64,000 nt of DNA from Geosiphon pyriformis. Its lineage: Eukaryota; Glomeromycota; Glomeromycetes; Archaeosporales; Geosiphonaceae. This document shows positions 32,212 to 44,034 of this stretch, in pieces. The position numbers were made by a program, and so were the translations under genes. Location of the stretch: positions 1,362,847-1,426,846 of the forward strand of contig JAAOMT010000436.1 of NCBI GenBank assembly GCA_016748015.1. The letters are read 5' to 3'. The notes under the pieces were generated by a model, which saw only the letters and a list, made by a program, of their open reading frames with translations, did no database searches and was not told where the DNA came from. Within the stretch, counting starts at the first letter, position 1. Each line of letters begins with the position of its first letter.

Positions 32212-35200
32212 CTATGCATCTATTTTAACAGAAACAAAATCCCTTATACCTGAGAAAAACAAACAAGGTTTATGAAAACCGAAACCAATACCAAAAGCCT
32301 TAATGACACCCAACAACCTGATCACACTAGCTGAAAGCACCGTAGATAAACCAGAAACCAGGACAGGAATGGAACCATCATGAGGAATAAGTCTATTCCT
32401 CTTCATAAAAGCTTAGTGTTTGGCATGAACCAGCCAAAATTTATTATAAAATGTGGAGCAAAACTCATGCACAAAACACACAATATTCAAAGCCACAACC
32501 TTAGCATCCTTAAAGACCGAAAAGAATTCACAGTACCAATCATCGAAAACAAAACCCTTATACAGAGTAGTACTAATTGTAGCATCGGAAAAACAAGAGG
32601 CCAACAGTTGCAAGACACACGAAGTAGATTGAGAGAGACCAGACCGCGTTTCCTAAAAAGATGCATAACCATCCAACAACCAAGCATAACCAGCAGCATC
32701 AAAAGAACAAATGAAGACATGGTCTGAGAATTTTACATCACCACAGAACAAACACACCACACTGGGGTAGCACCTATTATACAAATGCTTACGCACAGTG
32801 ACAGAAAGCTGATGATGGGAAGATTTCATAAAGTATGTCTGAAGGCCAACAGTACGTGCACTAGTAAAACCAGCAGCCAAGTGAGAATCAGGATGCCAAA
32901 CCAAAAAAGACTTAGACCAGTCAACACCATTGTGCAAACCAGCCACCAAGACCCAGAAACCAGAACCAACCTCCCAACGTGTATGAAGAATAGACCAAAA
33001 CACATCATGAACAAAGTGCCTAGAATTTCCAGAAACCTTATTGCCCCCAGCTCTCAAAAAATGTTTACTGACCAAATGGGGCAAATGCCAAGTAGAGAGT
33101 GCTGCATTCTTAGCAAGCTCATCTGCACGCTTATTGCCTGAAATGCCCAAATGACCCTTAATTTTAATCCAATTCACAGTTAAATTCTTACGATGAATTA
33201 CATTAGCAATATGGCAACACTCTATCCAACAATAATTCCTGAAGTCTGGACAAGCCAATAATGATTCTGACTTACACGCATCCAAAACAACTTGGCTATC
33301 TGAGAACAAATCAACCACATGAGAAGAAAGAACACACTCAAGAGCCAAAGCAATGGCCTGCAATTCAGACAAAGTAAAAGAAACCAAACCAGACACCCCC
33401 ACACCTAAACCAGAATTAATGTCCTCAAAAAAGACCACAGCCTCAGCTTTCATGGCAACAGTTCCCAAACCATTCAGAGACCTATTCGTGTACACAGAAA
33501 GGCGAGCAGTGTCAGTAGTTGACAAATTGTCACAGATAACACCAAAATCATGAGATTAACGAACATCAGACAGAGTAGAATTTTTCACAAGAGAAGAGCA
33601 CACTGGAGAAGAAGCAACACCACTAAAAAAACACATAGAAAGATCAAACCAAAAAGGAATCGGGCCATGGGGGTTCAACCTTTTCCAATGCTTGAATATC
33701 TGCCAACTGAAAACAACACCATTTTAATCGTGTAATTGTTCTACAAAAGTGATACCATATTGCTTAAGTGAAGAGACACATTTTAGAAAATTGATTTCAC
33801 CAAGAATGAGAGACATAAGAGTACCACCTTGACAATAAAAAGCACAGGTCAGAGACCCGCCCAGAGACAGATCACATCCAGAGAAAATACAAACCACACC
33901 TGCTAAGAAATTATTTGAAGAATTGACACTAACACAAGCTGGAAACAGCAAGGGGTGACAAAGACGCCAGCTGAGAATCTGGAGGTTGTGAGACCTGTGA
34001 GAAAATAAGTGGCCCAAAATACCAACTGAATTCGCAAAAGCAATGATGGAGGCCAATTTGCTTTCTGCCTAAATTTGTTCAAAAGTCTTCAAACCATACA
34101 AAGAAAGATAATGAAGTGCACCATTGGAGAAATCAAGCAGCAGCTTAGACTTAAACTTCAAGCCTTTGCAAATCAGAGCATTTCATTTATTACACACACT
34201 AATAGGAACAAAACTGAACTAAGTCCTGTAGCTAATGATAGAGAACAGAACAGCAGAAGCCAAATAACTAAATTGTTTATCCGAGATGGCTTTTTTCAGA
34301 ACAAGGTTGACAAAAAATCGGACGTTCGAGTGGGTCTTGGCCAAGCTGGGCACCAAAAGACCATTAGAAGACAAAAAAATTCCAAGATAACAATAAGGTT
34401 CACCCTTTTTGGCTATGAAAATAGGCAAGTCACTGACAGTTAGGTAAGGGGTCTCAACCCAGCAGTTGATAGAAATAGCCATGGTTTTGTCATTGTTAAT
34501 TGAAATGTCATTAATCCTGAAGAACTCACTAGCAACATCCAAAATGTGTTGTGTAGTGGCCTGGCTGCTAGCAACCCAAATGGTATCATCAACAAAAGCA
34601 CTAGTAGCAAAAAATAATGTCAACCCAGCCTAAGATTCTACACAGCCAGTACTGGAAACAAAATGTGAATTCAACCTGTAACCATATACCTCCCCTTGCC
34701 TCTTGACCTTACACATGAGTGAATCATAAAATATGTGCCAGAGAAGCAGTGAGAAAACTTCACCCTGATCCAAACTATCATGAACCACATATCCACTAGT
34801 TAAGCCAAAATTTGTTATCACTCTGTTCCTGTAATTATTGTGGATGCTACCAAAAAATTTAATGAACCTGTTACACATTTTAATCCTGATCAAACACCTC
34901 TCGAGATGTTTTCAACCAACCAAATCATATCCTTTGTGCATGTTTTGTAAAACCAGCCACAGCTTTCTGTTTTTCTCCAAGGCATCTTCGACCACAGAAC
35001 CAATGACAAAAATGGGCAACTACATTGTTGTTCCCTTTAAAACAGAAAAATTGTTCCCTCATAACACGTTAAACTCATTGCAAGCTGAAGATATTCTGTC
35101 CGATAAGATTTTGGAAAGGATTTTACAGGCTGTTTCAATCAAAACAATAGAATGGGTGTTTATAAGAACACCTTCTCATTCATAGGGTTTAAGAATCATC

Positions 35201-36899
35201 AAAACTCAGGCTTCCCTCCAAGGTCTAGGCACCAACTCACAAACCAAGCAGAAATTCAAAAGCACCAAAAGCATATCCAGAACCACTCTGTCACAATGCT
35301 TTTATAATTCATTAGAAATACCAGAAAAACCAGCTGCTTTTCCATTAGGCAAGCTCGAAATGACACTGAACATCTCATCAAAACTAATTAAGTTCATGAC
35401 ACCAGAGAAAGCACCATCAAAAACATAGTCTAAAGGCCAAAATTGGCATTTCCAATCATCAGAGAAGTCTAAAACCACCAACTGTCTCCTAGTCTATCTC
35501 TTCATAATCCCATCCACTTTAGATTTAACCAGCTCAGGTTCCAAAACCAACTCATTATTCACTACCAAATGATCCAACACTACCTTGCAAAATGAATACT
35601 CCAAAACACTTCTGATAGTATGACTCTTATTCAACTCAAAACTCTTTATTCTATTCTCAATAGTCTGTCTTATACAAGATTCCTTAGCACACTTAGATTC
35701 CAGCATCTTGGAAGAGCAGTAAGACTTCCTTGCCTTAGCCAGCTCAGAGCGAATATCATTAAAACCAGACTCTAAAAGGAAAAGAGACTTCACTAATGAA
35801 GTGCCAACAGAGTTAAGCCTGTTCCATGTATCCAACAACAGAGCAAAATCACCCTCATAAATCAAACAGAAAGCCTTTACCAGCTTAGAAACCAGCCACT
35901 CCAGTTTATGAAACCTAGAAAACACCTTATTGAAAACACTATTAAAACCTTTGAACCACTTTTTCTTAAAAGTTCCACCTGCCAAAAGAATTATAATTTT
36001 GCGAATAATGTCCTATATTGCATCCAAATCTGAAAATTTCTCAGCCACAACAAATGCATCTAAAAACATAAAGGCATTGGCAGCCGTACCATCCCTGAAC
36101 TCAGCCCACTTCAACTCATTTGTATTCTTGACATCAAACTTTCAGTGATTTTTGTTGGTTTGCTTATATATCGAAAAAAGCCTTGTGTCCAACAAACCAC
36201 CCAGACTCACAGAAACAGAAACAACCTTATGATCAGTGTCAAAAAAATCATCAACATTTAACATGCCATAATTCATGATTACATTAACCAAGTTAGAAGA
36301 AAGAAATACATAATCAATTGTCTTAACAACACCATGAAAATTGCACCAAGTTGGTAACTTAGCAAGAGAGCTCCCACCCAAAGAGTTAACCAACTCCAAA
36401 TTAAAGCATTTTCTAAAACTGGCACACTTGTGAGAACTGTTTTTATTGAAGTTACCACTAAGAATAATGAAGGAGGATTCATTCACAGCTTTAGCGATAA
36501 GAAAATTAATTTCATCAGCCTAAGAAAAACAAACTGTTAAAGAGGCACCAGCATACAGCCCCAAAATGGAAACAGAGAGTCTCTTTCTGAAAAGCAATTT
36601 TACTAACAGGAGCCAACTGAGCACCTCTAGAACCTTGCACACATGTTTTACCAGAGATGAGTTCATAATAATTGCAACACCAAATTCCATGTGACTAGAA
36701 TCCAGACCTGAAGTAAAAACACGAACACCAGCAAACCTATCTGCAATCCAGGGAAGATTTTTCCCTTCAACTTTGTTTCAGTAACAACAGAAATCAGATT
36801 GTTCATACCATTATGCCAACATACAATGTCCACCTGTTTCACACAATTGTTCATTCCTCTAACATTGGACATAGCAATCTTCCAAGTAAACTCACTCAT
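32212..36899 (-). pseudogene. LINE B ORF2: endonuclease-RT-RNase H, many stops, one frameshift
   Basis: Starts at ATG 36899 (MSEFTWKIAMSNVRGMNN). A 1-nt deletion near 36,757 shifts the frame within the endonuclease; after that every open block (36486, 35985, 34893, 34623, 34056, 33525, 32613, 32406) stays in one phase, separated only by stop codons. RT retains FVDDTIWVA with both Asp. The RNase H first catalytic Asp is lost: VYTNRS in place of VYTDGS, with AAT at 33486-33484 for GAT, a G-to-A change. The C-terminal zinc-finger-like block (CLFCGDVKFSDHVFIC) is intact. Non-functional. Confidence 0.83.
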
Positions 36900-38818
36900 T
36901 GAGAAGGGGGTTGTGAAAGTGTACCAGCAGCTAAAGCCAAACTGTCAAAATGAGCAGACAAACTCAGCACCAAAACAGCAAGGCCTTCCAACATATTTTC
37001 TAACTTGACAACATGGGAGGACACAGAAGAGTCCTTCGCAGTATAAGTAGCAGTAGCAGTAGCAGCAACAGTCTTATCACAAGTGGACTTACCCAAACTC
37101 ACTCCCATTACTATATCCTCCTCTTGATTCTGTAATAAGGAGGTCACTAGTAGTTAACATCCAGGGTTAGGCTGGGGAACTGCTGGCATGAGTGACTCCA
37201 ACCTCTTAGCCAACTTACCAATTTGTCTTGCGAAGCTAATAAGACTGCTTTCAATGCTGACCAACTGTTTTTCCAAATCATTCATAACAGAAAGAAGAGG
37301 TTTACCATTATCAATGGAACCAAAAGAAGGAATCTGTCGATGAGAAGAAACACCAGAAGGAGCACCAACCATTAACACCTAAGTTCTTCCACCAAATGAA
37401 GCTAGGCAAGAGACAGGAGCTGATTTCTTTTTATAAATTACAGCCAGACAAACACGATTCTGATTAGAAACCACTCATCTCTCATGAACTCCAGAACTCC
37501 CACTCACAGAGCAGTTGGCAGTAATATAACCAAATTGTGTACACTGCATGCAATATGCCAAACAAAGACCAGCCCAGTGCAAATTCACATCCTTGAAAAC
37601 TGGAATCAAACCAACAGCAGCCAACTTGAACGCCTCATTCTCAAAACAGATCACAGCACACTGATCACGAACATACAAAGAAGGATTACAGCCAATAAAA
37701 TAAGTTTTCCCACCATATGATTCAAGTAAACCAGAGAGATTATAAGCTATAGTGTCAACAGGTAAGGTATACAACAATGCCTGATGTTGATTCCTCAATA
37801 CCCACATTTGTTTATCCTCTACAGCCAAAGCCACACACACAGAATCTTTTTCCACCAGAACAGACCACTTGGAAGCAACCTGGTTGGCAACTTCAACTGA
37901 CTCAAATTCTACTAGAGCCTTTTGCCAAAGACCAATTAACTGCATCCTGACCGATTTAATTGCACCAAACTTGGAAAACACTGCCACAATTGCCGATTTG
38001 GGAAGATCTACTGGAATCTTCTTGATGATCACCTCCCAATTCGTATGAATGTTTGCTTTTTTTAAATCATCATTAACCAAAATCTTCTCATTGATTGCCA
38101 TTTTTTTAGCTTTATTTAAACTAAACTCTGATGTAAAAGATGATCTGATAATCTCTGGGAATTTTGAAGAAACAGAGGCTTCTCCAAAGCCATCCACTCA
38201 ATAAAAAATTTTTTTAACTGAAATCAATTTGTCACTAACAGACTTCTCAGGCACAGCTGATAAATTCACATCCAAAGCAAACAATTTTACAGATTCAAAA
38301 TAACAATTCTCCAGAGCATGTGACTTGGGTAATAGCAATTGATTGAATTCACTAAACATACAAGGAGAAAGCTCTAGAGCACAATCATCATCGTTCATGT
38401 GTCCGAAAGAAGGCTGCTTTAGTGGACTGTCTAGTACGTATGTGTAAGTGCGTGTTTTTCTTGGCATAGTGTCGTTCATATTGTCATCCTCGCCTGATTC
38501 CGCAAAGCTGGTCTCTTTGGCAACCATATTTATTATGTTCTTGACATCTGAGAGATTGCCCACACTGCTAGCAACACTGCTTACATCACTTCTCCAAGAA
38601 ACCAAAGGCTTGTTACCAGCACCTCTAATATCTTCCAAGCTTAAAGGATCAGTAGATGAATCCAACACCACACTAATGACAGGTATTTTCAGCTTTTTAT
38701 AGAATGTACCATGAGAGTAAACAGTATTCACACACTTATTTTTGGCAGCCAAATGGGTTCTCAAACCCACCAAACCAGAACTTGGACCACCAGCAGAAGA
38801 GCCCACTGGTTCTATCAT
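36896..38818 (-). pseudogene. LINE B ORF1: zinc-knuckle protein with stops and His-to-Tyr ligand
   Basis: A frame of 641 codons from ATG 38818 to the TGA overlapping the ORF2 start, without frameshift but with internal stops (38198, 37475, a TAG after GGRT near 37,380 and one near 37,152). The middle has the same RRM-like region as LINE A (KKIPVDLPKSAIVAVFSKFG). The zinc knuckle reads CMQCTQFGYITANC, with Tyr where LINE A has the zinc-binding His (CAT to TAT). Confidence 0.8.
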
Positions 38819-39244
38819 AACAAACAGAGGTGTATTGAAAGAAATAACTTAGAATGAAAAGGGAAAAAGAAAAAAGAAAAGCTATACTGTCAATATAATC
38901 TTCACTTTCATTGTGGTTAGGGGATCGACAAGAGAAAGATTTATTTTAAACTTCATATTTTAATAAGCTAAAAATACTTTTTATTAAATTACAATTTATT
39001 TTTGCAAACTATAAATTATTTTGGTAAACTGTTAAATATTTTGTTAAATTTTTAAATATTTTGGTAAATTTTGAATATTATATAATTTGATATATTACAT
39101 GATTTAATTATCATAATTTGGTTATATTTGTGTTTTATATAAATCAATTTATTAATTGAATAATAATTCAAATAATTTAATAAGATAATAAATAATAAAT
39201 AATAAATTAAAACAATAATTTATGTTAATTAATATTTTAAATTT

Positions 39245-39480
39245 TTGCTGATAACACTAATTTATTCTGGTGTTTGTATTCTTATAATAAGTAATTTTTA
39301 TTTTTATGATTATATTTATGCTTTTTTTTAATATTTTTTACCAGATAATTTTTAATATTATAATTTCGACATTTTTTTTAATTAATTAATAAAATAAACA
39401 AAACCACAAAAAAAACAAATAGAAATAAAAGTTAATTTTCTGTCAATAATTATTATTACCAAAGATTTTCATAGTTTTTT
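39245..39480 (+). repeat. Decayed LTR fragment
   Basis: Aligns with the middle of the LTR at 47,338-48,128: a 'TTATTCTGGTGTTTG' segment, ACCAGATAATTTTTAATATTATAATTT, then the run with AAACAAAACCAC and AAATAGAAATAAAA. Ends are not defined. Confidence 0.5.
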
Positions 39481-42194
39481 AATACAAATATTATAATACA
39501 TACTATAAAAATTATTATTAAAATTATAATAAAAAAACTTATATTATTATATTTAATTAACAAAATTAACTAATAAATAAAAAATTATTAATTAGTTTAA
39601 TAATAATAAAAAGATATAGTACAATCCAGTTGTTTAACTAAATTAAATACAAATAAATTAAAAAATATTAATAGAATTTAAGAATTAATACATATAATCT
39701 AATAATTATGTTTTAAGGTTTTTATATACTTCTATTTATATAATTCAATATTTCAAATCTGCAATTACTATTTAGAAATAATTACCAAAAAATATAATTA
39801 ATTAATCTATATTTAATTATGTTAATTATAATTACAATTAATATTAATAATATATAATTATAGTTTTAAATCTACCCATTTAAATTACTAATTCTTGAAA
39901 AAATAACATGTTAAATAAGTTTTTAATTAAATTATTTATATATACAGTTTTTTATAAACTAAAGAAAATATTAGTTTTATACTAAATCAATTTTTTATTA
40001 TAATTTTATAGTGAGCAATTAGTTATACATTTTTTTTATTAAAAGCTCTAAATACTTCTTATTAATATTTGAAATATATTATATAATTATTATTAATTTT
40101 TCGAATTTTTTGTTATTTTTTAATCTTTAAACACATATTATTAATATTTTATATTATGTTTTATTTTATTAAATAAGTTATTAATTTTATTATTTAATAT
40201 TATTGGTAAAAATTTAATCAGTAATTAACATAAAATTACTCTTATAATTTTTATTATTAATTAGCAAATATTATTATTGTTTCAATTATTACTTATTATT
40301 TATCAAATACTATTATTTAATTAATAATTCGATTTGTACAATACACAAATACAATAATCAAATCATGCAATACTTTAAACTCTATAACATTCAAAAATTC
40401 ATCAAAATTTATAAAAATTCGTAAAATATTTTAATAATTTACTAAAATAATTTATAGTTTATAAAAACAACTTATAAATTATTAAAATAAATCTTTAATA
40501 TGTCAAAATTATACCAAAGAAAAAGTTGAAATTATAAACTAGTATTACAACAAGTTATAAAAGAAAAGCTTTTCTTTTTGAAAAAATATATTTTAGCTAA
40601 AATTACTTTTATCAAAAATATTTTTCTTAATATCTATTCAAATTATTCCAATAAAAAAAAACTATATTAAAAACAACAAAATTTATAATTATTTACTTAA
40701 AATTTTCTGAATTTAAATTAATGTTTTAAAATTAATTAATTACTAATTTCAGTAATCTATTAGTGACTTTAAATCTAAACAAAAGACAATTTTTTTAACA
40801 AAATTTTTTTCTTTTATATTTTTTATATTTTTTTATATTTTTTTTATTATATATATTAAAGTAATCTACAAACAAAATTTTTGTAAAAAAGTTGACTTTC
40901 ATAGCAAAATAACTATATATTTTTAATAAGTTTTTAAATAAATATTTTTTGAAAAAAAATAGATTTTTATTACAAAGTAATTACATAAATAATTGGTACA
41001 AAATTGTTTATTTTACTTATAAGTCCAACAGTTTATATTATAAAAAATAATTTGAAAATAAATTTAATTATTAAAGATTTAATAGCTTCCAATAATTAGA
41101 AAGTATTAGTAAAATAACTTTAATTATATTCAAAAAAAAACCAAAAACTATCATTAATACTAATTTTGTTTTTTTTATAATATTAATTATGTAATATATT
41201 GTTAAAAATTTGGTTTTTAACAATAGTATTTTAATTAATTAAATATTTTAGTTATAATTTTTGATTTTTATTTTTAAAATTAGGCTTTTAAATACCATAT
41301 ATTTTTGATAACTACTTGAAAAAATTCTGGTTATATTTTGGTTAAATAATTGGTTTCTGGTTTTAATTTGTTTTTTGTAACTTAAATGTGTATTTGATTA
41401 TTTTTTTTTATAAAAATTCATATTAAACTAGTTCTTATCTAAAAATAAATAGTTATAACAATATTTTTTTGCTTTAATATTTTTTTACTTTTTCAAATAC
41501 TAAAATAATTTATTTAACTATGTATATTATTAAAAAAAATATTGTTATTGCTAAAAAAATTTCCAAATTTGTGTTTTTTTTAATAAGTCTTTTAGTTATA
41601 AAAAAACATAAAAAAATAAAATAAAATAATAACTATTAATTCAATTTTTTTCTTATTATTTATTTATTTTTTCTTATTTTTTATTAAACATTTGAATATT
41701 TTAAAATAAAAAATTACTTATTGGCATTTACTTATTCTTTTTTAATTTGTATTATTATAATATTTAAAAATTATTAAATAAAATATAACTAAAAAATATA
41801 TTTAATACTTAATATTAAATTTTAAAAATATTAATGTAAGACATAAAATTATATTAATATATTATTTTTTGTTGATAATATAGATTATCTCTCTATTTTT
41901 AGATTTTTTAATTATTTTTTGAAAAGATTAATAACTAAAATATTTTATAAAACTGATTTTGTATATTAAATTTATACTTATTCAATTTGTTTTTTGAAGT
42001 TGAATTTTATTTGATTTATTTTATTATCCTATAATACTGTTTTTTTTTGCTATTTATTAGTTTATTATTCTAATTCATAATAATATTTTTATTAATATAT
42101 TTATTAACTTGGTTATAATTTGATTAAAATAATAATAAATACTAAACTAATCTTAAAATAAGCTTATTTGGTTTTAAAGTGTTTAATTTTTTGA

Positions 42195-42273
42195 CTTTTA
42201 ATATTTCTGCTATATATACATAAATTTTTTGTATTAAAAAAAATTTATGTATATATAATAGAAATATTAAAAA
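42195..42273. repeat. 33-nt inverted repeat built on the LTR TATA block
   Basis: Left arm 42,195-42,227 and right arm 42,241-42,273 are reverse complements with about three mismatches, separated by 13 nt. The left arm keeps TGCTATATATACATAAATTT, the same block found in each LTR copy; the right arm has A/T at the G and C positions. Confidence 0.75.
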
Positions 42274-43437
42274 CAAAAAAAACAGATTATTTTAAAAACA
42301 AATAAATTTAATTAAAAATTAATTTAATTTTTTATTACTATTTTAATAATAAATTCAATAATTAGTATTTATAACCAATTTAATAAATATATTAATTAAT
42401 ATATTTAAAACTATTATTTTATAAATTTATACTTATTAAAATTAACTTATTTATGTTAATATTATTATAAAATAATTTTTTTGGTTTATTAAATATTAAT
42501 ATTTTATTTTAATTATAATTAGTTTTTTGTAAATTTTTAATTTTATTTAATAATATTAATATTATACTAAAAACTTTTTTTAATATTACAATATAAATTA
42601 TTTCTCAATTTTTGATTATTGAGTATATATTTATATACTTTTTTTTAAAGATTACACTAAAATTTACTCACTGTTTTAAAGTTTTTTCTAAAACTATATT
42701 TGTAATTATTTAAAGTGTTTTTCTAATTTTAAAACACAAAATATTAATAGTTTTTAGTATTTTTCTTAATTTCTATAATAAAATTTTTATTAATTAGTAA
42801 TAATATAAATAATTTTAATTAAAGATTATTCTTTTAAAAGATTTAGCTAATAAATAATAATTTTATTTGGTAAATAATACAAATAAATTTTTTAATACTT
42901 TTAATTGTAATAATTTAGTTTTTAATATTTTTTCTTATTTTTTTGATTAAAAATTTCTGTAAATATTTATTTAAAAATAAAACTAAAAGATAATTAAAGT
43001 AAAAGATTAAATTTAACAAGATTAAATTATTAAATAAATTACTATTTTTTTTAATATTAAGGCTACTATATATATGTTTATAATTTTATAAAAAACCATA
43101 TTGTAATATTTTTTTTCGATATTTCAATTTAGTGTTTATTATTATTACTAATTAATGTTTATTACTATTATAAACTGGTATTTATTATTATTATAAAATA
43201 GTACTTACTATTATATTAATTATTATTTTTTTAAAATTATTATTATACTATATTATAATTAAATAATTTATATTATTTTATAATTTTTTTGTTAAATTTT
43301 TGAATTATAATAATGTTTTTAGTATTAATATTATATTATTAATTATATTAGAACAATAGCTTTAAATTATGATTATGATAAAATATTAATTTTTATTTTT
43401 ATTATTTTTTGTTATTTTTTTTTTAATTAATATTTAT

Positions 43438-43545
43438 TAATGAATGAAGTCCAACTACTATCTAGTATATAGAACTAGACTAAATGGCTCAAACTAAATA
43501 CAACTCATGTACTTACTATATATGACTGGCCACTTTTTGTTATTT
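43438..43545 (-). mobile_element. 5'-truncated LINE: only the last ~110 bp
   Basis: The block AGTCCAACTACTATCTAGTATATAG to GACTGGCCACTTTTTG is a decayed match to the LINE A 3' UTR (GGTCCAAACACTACCTAGCACTATAC to GACCAGCCACTCGGG), next to an A/T-rich tail. Extreme 5' truncation is typical of LINE insertion. Confidence 0.65.
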
Positions 43546-44034
43546 GTTTTAGTTGTTTATTAATTAATTAAAAAAAATACTAAAATTATAATATTAAAAA
43601 TTGTTGATAAAAAATGTTAAAAAAAAACATAAATATAATTATAAAACCTTTAATAAATTCAGTAATCATTTATAATATTGTTTAAAGCATTAAAACTGAA
43701 TAAGTTTAGCACTAATAATAATAAAGATAACACATTAAAAAAAATTTCCAAAAATTAAACATATTATTTAATAATTTTAAATATATCAATATTTAATTTA
43801 TATGTAAAAACATAATCTAAAAATTCAACTTTATTATAATATAAACAAGTTATTCTAAGATATTATTTATTATATAAATATTTTTTAATAGTAATAAAAA
43901 GCTGTTTATATACAGCTTTTATTAAATATATATACAAACTAACTATATGTTAATTGGTAAAATTAAAGCTTATATAAAAATCTAAATATTAAATTATAAA
44001 TATATAATACTTTTAAAATTTATTTTTTTCTTAT
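43546..44034. other. A+T-rich spacer
   Basis: No gene or recognisable element seen in this interval. Confidence 0.4.

Larger units (their letters stand above)
32072..38939 (-). mobile_element. LINE B, near full-length, same family as LINE A
   Basis: About 6.9 kb on the minus strand, with the same layout, 3' UTR (the block with CACGTG-ACCAGTCACTC) and ATGA ORF junction as LINE A, and a 5' start box CTTTCTCTTGTCGATCCCC comparable with LINE C's CTTTCTCTCCTTCATCCC. It is more decayed than A: many nonsense codons in both ORFs and one frameshift in ORF2. Reading phases are otherwise kept throughout. Confidence 0.86.
38940..43437. other. A+T-rich DNA, mostly unrecognisable repeats
   Basis: Almost pure A+T over 4.5 kb, without supported genes. 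Two pieces can be assigned: an LTR fragment near 39,245-39,480 and a palindromic LTR-derived segment at 42,195-42,273, both listed separately. Several short A/T microsatellite-like runs occur (for example around 43,130-43,210). Confidence 0.5.
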
